Below are positions 61,219-64,000 of a DNA stretch of 64,000 nt, piece by piece. The stretch's first letter is position 1; each line of letters begins with the position of its first letter. The notes beneath the pieces were generated by a model, which saw only the letters and a list, made by a program, of their open reading frames with translations, did no database searches and had not been told where the DNA came from. The position numbers and the translations under genes were made by a program. The DNA is from Planococcus sp. MER TA 32b (GTDB lineage Bacteria > Bacillota > Bacilli > Bacillales_A > Planococcaceae): the NCBI GenBank assembly GCA_023715185.1, contig JAMCAN010000001.1, positions 806,001 through 870,000 on the forward strand, read 5' to 3'.

Positions 61219-62276
61219 GATGGCCAGGATTGATCGAACAATATAAAGAATGGCTGCCGGTGACAGAAAAGACACCGGCGTTGACGCTGCAGGAAGGGAA
61301 TACGCCGCTGGTCCATCTGGAGAAATTATCGGAACAATGGGGTATTCAACTGTACGTTAAGCTTGAAGGCGCCAATCCGACGGGTTCATTCAAGGACCGC
61401 GGAATGGTGATGGCGGTGGCTAAAGCGAAAGAAGAAGGGAAGACGGTATTAATCTGTGCCTCGACAGGCAATACATCCGCTTCCGCTGCAGCCTACGGGG
61501 CGCGGGCAGGCATGCGGACAATCGTTGTCATTCCGGAAGGGCGTATAGCGCTCGGGAAATTGGCGCAGGCCAAAATGTACGGCGCGGAAATTTTGGAAAT
61601 CAAAGGCAATTTCGATGAAGCTCTGCGCATGGTCAGGGAAGTAGGGCAGGAAGCGGGCATCGCGCTGGTGAACTCAGTCAATCCGTATCGTCTGGAAGGC
61701 CAAAAAACGATAGCGTTCGAAGTGATCGACCAACTGGACGGGGTGCCGGATGTGTTTGCGCTGCCTGTAGGCAATGCCGGCAATATCTCGGCTTCCTGGA
61801 AAGGCTTCAGTGAATACGCGGCAAAAACAGGTGCGGAACGCCCGGCGCTTCTCGGTGTGCAAGCGGCGGGGGCAGCTCCGATCGTCCATAACAGAGTGGT
61901 CGATAATCCCGAAACAGTGGCGACGGCAATACGTATCGGCAATCCGGCCAGCTGGCAATTGGCGTTGGATGCATTGGCGGAATCAGAAGGGACTATCCTA
62001 GCGGCGACAGATGAAGAAATTCTGGAAGCCTACCAATTGATTGCGGCGACAGAAGGGATTTTCGCGGAACCGGCATCGTGCGCTTCGATTGCCGGCATAA
62101 AAAAACAAGTGGAAAATGGCGCGCTCGCTGAAGGTTCAACGGTGGTGGCTGTTCTGACAGGCAACGGCCTGAAAGATCCGGATACGGCGATTTCGATCAA
62201 TAAAGACAAAGCACTCCTTGTACCGGAAGATATGGAACGTTTTTGGGAGGCTTTAAAGAAAGGGGTGGAAGCATGA
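61215..62276 (+). CDS. thrC: Threonine synthase
   Basis: 353 residues, PLP fold type II. The N-terminal [20 protein letters not shown] and the Schiff-base lysine in [19 protein letters not shown] are followed by the phosphate-binding loop [15 protein letters not shown]. It converts O-phosphohomoserine to threonine. ATGA overlap with hom upstream and ATGA overlap with thrB downstream. The order hom-thrC-thrB is the same as in B. subtilis. Confidence 0.96.
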   Translation: MRWPGLIEQYKEWLPVTEKTPALTLQEGNTPLVHLEKLSEQWGIQLYVKLEGANPTGSFKDRGMVMAVAKAKEEGKTVLICASTGNTSASAAAYGARAGMRTIVVIPEGRIALGKLAQAKMYGAEILEIKGNFDEALRMVREVGQEAGIALVNSVNPYRLEGQKTIAFEVIDQLDGVPDVFALPVGNAGNISASWKGFSEYAAKTGAERPALLGVQAAGAAPIVHNRVVDNPETVATAIRIGNPASWQLALDALAESEGTILAATDEEILEAYQLIAATEGIFAEPASCASIAGIKKQVENGALAEGSTVVAVLTGNGLKDPDTAISINKDKALLVPEDMERFWEALKKGVEA

Positions 62277-63178
62277 GCGGGAAGGATTTTTCAGTCAGTG
62301 TCCCGGCTTCCACTGCCAACCTCGGACCGGGATTTGATTCAATCGGCCTGGCACTGGACCTTTACATGACCGTCCATGTCACCCGGGCTTCCGCCTGGTC
62401 GGTGGAATATTTAACGGAAAGCTATCGATCCTTATCCGGCGCATCCGATAATCTGCTCGTTACGACGATCCGATATACAGCAGACCGTTATGGCAGAGAA
62501 ATGCCGGCAGCGAAACTGCAAGTGGCCACCGATATTCCGCTCGGGAGAGGACTTGGCAGCAGCGCTTCAGCCATCGCCGCAGGCATCGAAATCGCGGATC
62601 GTCTGCTGGCACTGGAATTGCCGATGCATGAAAAGCTGGTCATCGGCACGGAATTGGAAGGCCATCCGGATAATATCTCGGCTTCATTGCTTGGCGGACT
62701 GACGATTTCCCATTGGGACGGAAAAGAGCTGGCAATCAGCCATATTAAAGACGTGGACATTGCTGCCATCATCCTGGTGCCGCCGGTTGAATTTCTGACT
62801 GCCGAATCCAGAGGGTTATTGCCTGAAAAGCTTCCATATGCCGCAGCGATCAGAAGCAGTGCAGCGGCCAATGTGTTTTCCGCTGCCGTCGCTGGCGGTG
62901 ATTGGAAAACCGCAGGCCGCATGATGGAAAATGATCAATTCCATGAACCATTCCGGAAAGGCAGGTTTTCGGACTTTGACGATATACGTGCGGTTTGCAG
63001 AGCGAATGGCGCTTATGGCTCGGCAATCAGCGGTGCCGGGCCATCTTTGTTTATCGCCGTTGAACCGGGACGTGAACTTGAGCTGGCTTCGGTATTGAAA
63101 GAAAAATATCCGCATTACGAATGCCTCGTTGCCAAACCCGCGCGCTGCGGAATCCGGTCCTGTGAAGGAGTGGTATGA
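62273..63178 (+). CDS. thrB: Homoserine kinase
   Basis: 301 residues of the GHMP kinase family, with [20 protein letters not shown] at the N-terminus, the ATP loop [20 protein letters not shown], and [15 protein letters not shown] near the C-terminus. It phosphorylates homoserine for thrC. The ATG at 62273 overlaps the thrC stop and has AAGGGGTGG before it. An intrinsic terminator follows. Confidence 0.96.
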   Translation: MSGKDFSVSVPASTANLGPGFDSIGLALDLYMTVHVTRASAWSVEYLTESYRSLSGASDNLLVTTIRYTADRYGREMPAAKLQVATDIPLGRGLGSSASAIAAGIEIADRLLALELPMHEKLVIGTELEGHPDNISASLLGGLTISHWDGKELAISHIKDVDIAAIILVPPVEFLTAESRGLLPEKLPYAAAIRSSAAANVFSAAVAGGDWKTAGRMMENDQFHEPFRKGRFSDFDDIRAVCRANGAYGSAISGAGPSLFIAVEPGRELELASVLKEKYPHYECLVAKPARCGIRSCEGVV

Positions 63179-63192
63179 TCGATTGAACGTGG

Positions 63193-63218
63193 GCCCGGTA
63201 CTGTGCCGGGCTTTTTTT
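63193..63218 (+). terminator. Intrinsic terminator of the threonine operon
   Basis: GCCCGG (63193-63198) and CCGGGC (63206-63211), extended by TA pairs, followed by seven T. It lies 15 bp after thrB. Confidence 0.88.
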
Positions 63219-63409
63219 ATTGGCCTTATATACAAAACAGATATACCTACAGATGTTAAATTACCTATTAATATTCCTTTATTTAAGTGATATTTAGAGT
63301 GACACAGTGTAAAAGTCATGGTATGATTATCTTTATTTATTTGAATATTCAATTTTTAAAGTTATTTCGTTTTTTGAATAAAGGACTCTACAAAGAAGGA
63401 GTGCTGAAT

Positions 63410-64000
63410 ATGTTCCCAGTCTATAAAAGGATTTTCGACGTCTTATTGGCTGCGGCGGTTCTTGTCGCGTTGTCGCCTGTTATTCTTCTGGTTTGCCTGA
63501 TTATCAAACTGGATTCACCGGGGCCGATTCTATTTAAGCAAAGACGGATTGGAATCGGAAAAAGTGAATTTCATATTTTGAAGTTCAGAACAATGAAAAT
63601 CGATGCGCCGAAAGATATGCCGACCCATTTGCTGGATAAACCGGATGCGTACATAACACGGGCAGGCAAGTTTCTTCGCAAAACAAGTCTCGACGAACTC
63701 CCGCAAGTCCTGAATGTCCTGAGGGGGGAAATGAGTTTTATCGGTCCTCGGCCGGCTTTGTGGAACCAATATGATCTGATTGCGGAACGGGACCTTTATA
63801 AAGCCAATGAAGTTCTTCCGGGCCTGACCGGATTGGCGCAGATCAACGGAAGAGATGAACTGCCGATCAAATTGAAAGCGAAGATCGACGGGGGCTATGT
63901 CGAGTACATGAGTGCCATGCTCGATATGAAGATTCTGGTGTGGACTGTTGTGTGCGTATTCAGGAATGATGGGATCAAAGAAGGGGGAAGAGCGGCTACG
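63410..64000 (+). CDS. Undecaprenyl-phosphate sugar-1-phosphate transferase (3' end outside window)
   Basis: The frame is open from ATG 63410 (AGAAGGAG 8 bp before) to the last base, 197 codons without a stop. The protein [20 protein letters not shown] and onward is a priming transferase very similar to the one at 4399: [53 protein letters not shown] and [15 protein letters not shown] are almost the same. The DNA differs at many third positions and is richer in G+C here. It probably opens a further polysaccharide cluster, and should end within a few codons of the edge. Confidence 0.92.
   Translation, partial: MFPVYKRIFDVLLAAAVLVALSPVILLVCLIIKLDSPGPILFKQRRIGIGKSEFHILKFRTMKIDAPKDMPTHLLDKPDAYITRAGKFLRKTSLDELPQVLNVLRGEMSFIGPRPALWNQYDLIAERDLYKANEVLPGLTGLAQINGRDELPIKLKAKIDGGYVEYMSAMLDMKILVWTVVCVFRNDGIKEGGRAAT

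Overview
The window looks like a chromosome segment from a Gram-positive Bacillales bacterium, most likely the Planococcaceae (Planococcus/Planomicrobium/Sporosarcina type). The evidence is Gram-positive gene types (CpsB/C/D phosphoregulators, comK, an SLH-CAP wall protein, a hom-thrC-thrB operon with a YclM-type aspartokinase), strong GGAGG ribosome sites, frequent GTG/TTG starts and moderate G+C outside one A+T-rich block. No rRNA, tRNA, CRISPR array, transposase or phage genes were seen. Species assignment is inference.

Region 1 (1-23942) is a surface polysaccharide locus. A Wzz-like co-polymerase (cut by the window edge), a BY-kinase and a PHP-type phosphatase form the regulatory module. 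Between kinase and phosphatase lie two tandem copies of an RNA that I identify as the EAR/epsC processive antitermination element. A dehydratase and a priming sugar transferase follow. Then comes a visibly A+T-rich cassette (about 5.0-19.6 kb) with glycosyltransferases, UDP-ManNAc dehydrogenase, CapK-like ligase, heparinase-like protein, Wzy, Wzx and a pyruvyltransferase. Higher-G+C precursor genes (ugd, a UDP-glucuronate 4-epimerase, gtaB, galE) close the locus.

Region 2 (23943-33680) is an accessory zone. It holds a HicAB toxin-antitoxin pair bracketed by two direct repeats, an AbrB/Doc toxin-antitoxin pair with a twin-palindrome operator, and an RRNPP-type HTH-TPR regulator followed by a secreted pro-peptide with four tandem copies of DVAILWPQPWS. 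It also holds comK behind a long leader with an intrinsic terminator, an HtrA-like protease, a DsbA-family gene whose first catalytic Cys codon is UGA, and a decayed galE. Six copies of a roughly 170-bp structured repeat with covarying stems are scattered here and nowhere else in the window.

Region 3 (33681-42683) is a second polysaccharide cluster (Wzy, UDP-GlcNAc-type dehydrogenase, four glycosyltransferases, an acetyltransferase, Wzx). Region 4 (42792-63218) has an MMPL exporter with a TetR regulator, an SLH-CAP wall protein, a C45 hydrolase and a three-gene FemAB / sugar transferase / DegT group. It also has a secreted gamma-glutamyltransferase, an AGCS amino-acid symporter, several tiny ORFs, dispersed repeats, and the aspartokinase with the hom-thrC-thrB operon. 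At 63410 a further priming sugar transferase, closely similar to the one at 4399, begins and runs off the window, suggesting that a third polysaccharide cluster follows.

The main items for a second look are the multi-copy peptide pheromone candidate (25985-27715), the UGA at a redox cysteine (32954-32956), the tandem EAR elements (1091-1483), the covarying repeat family and the comK leader.
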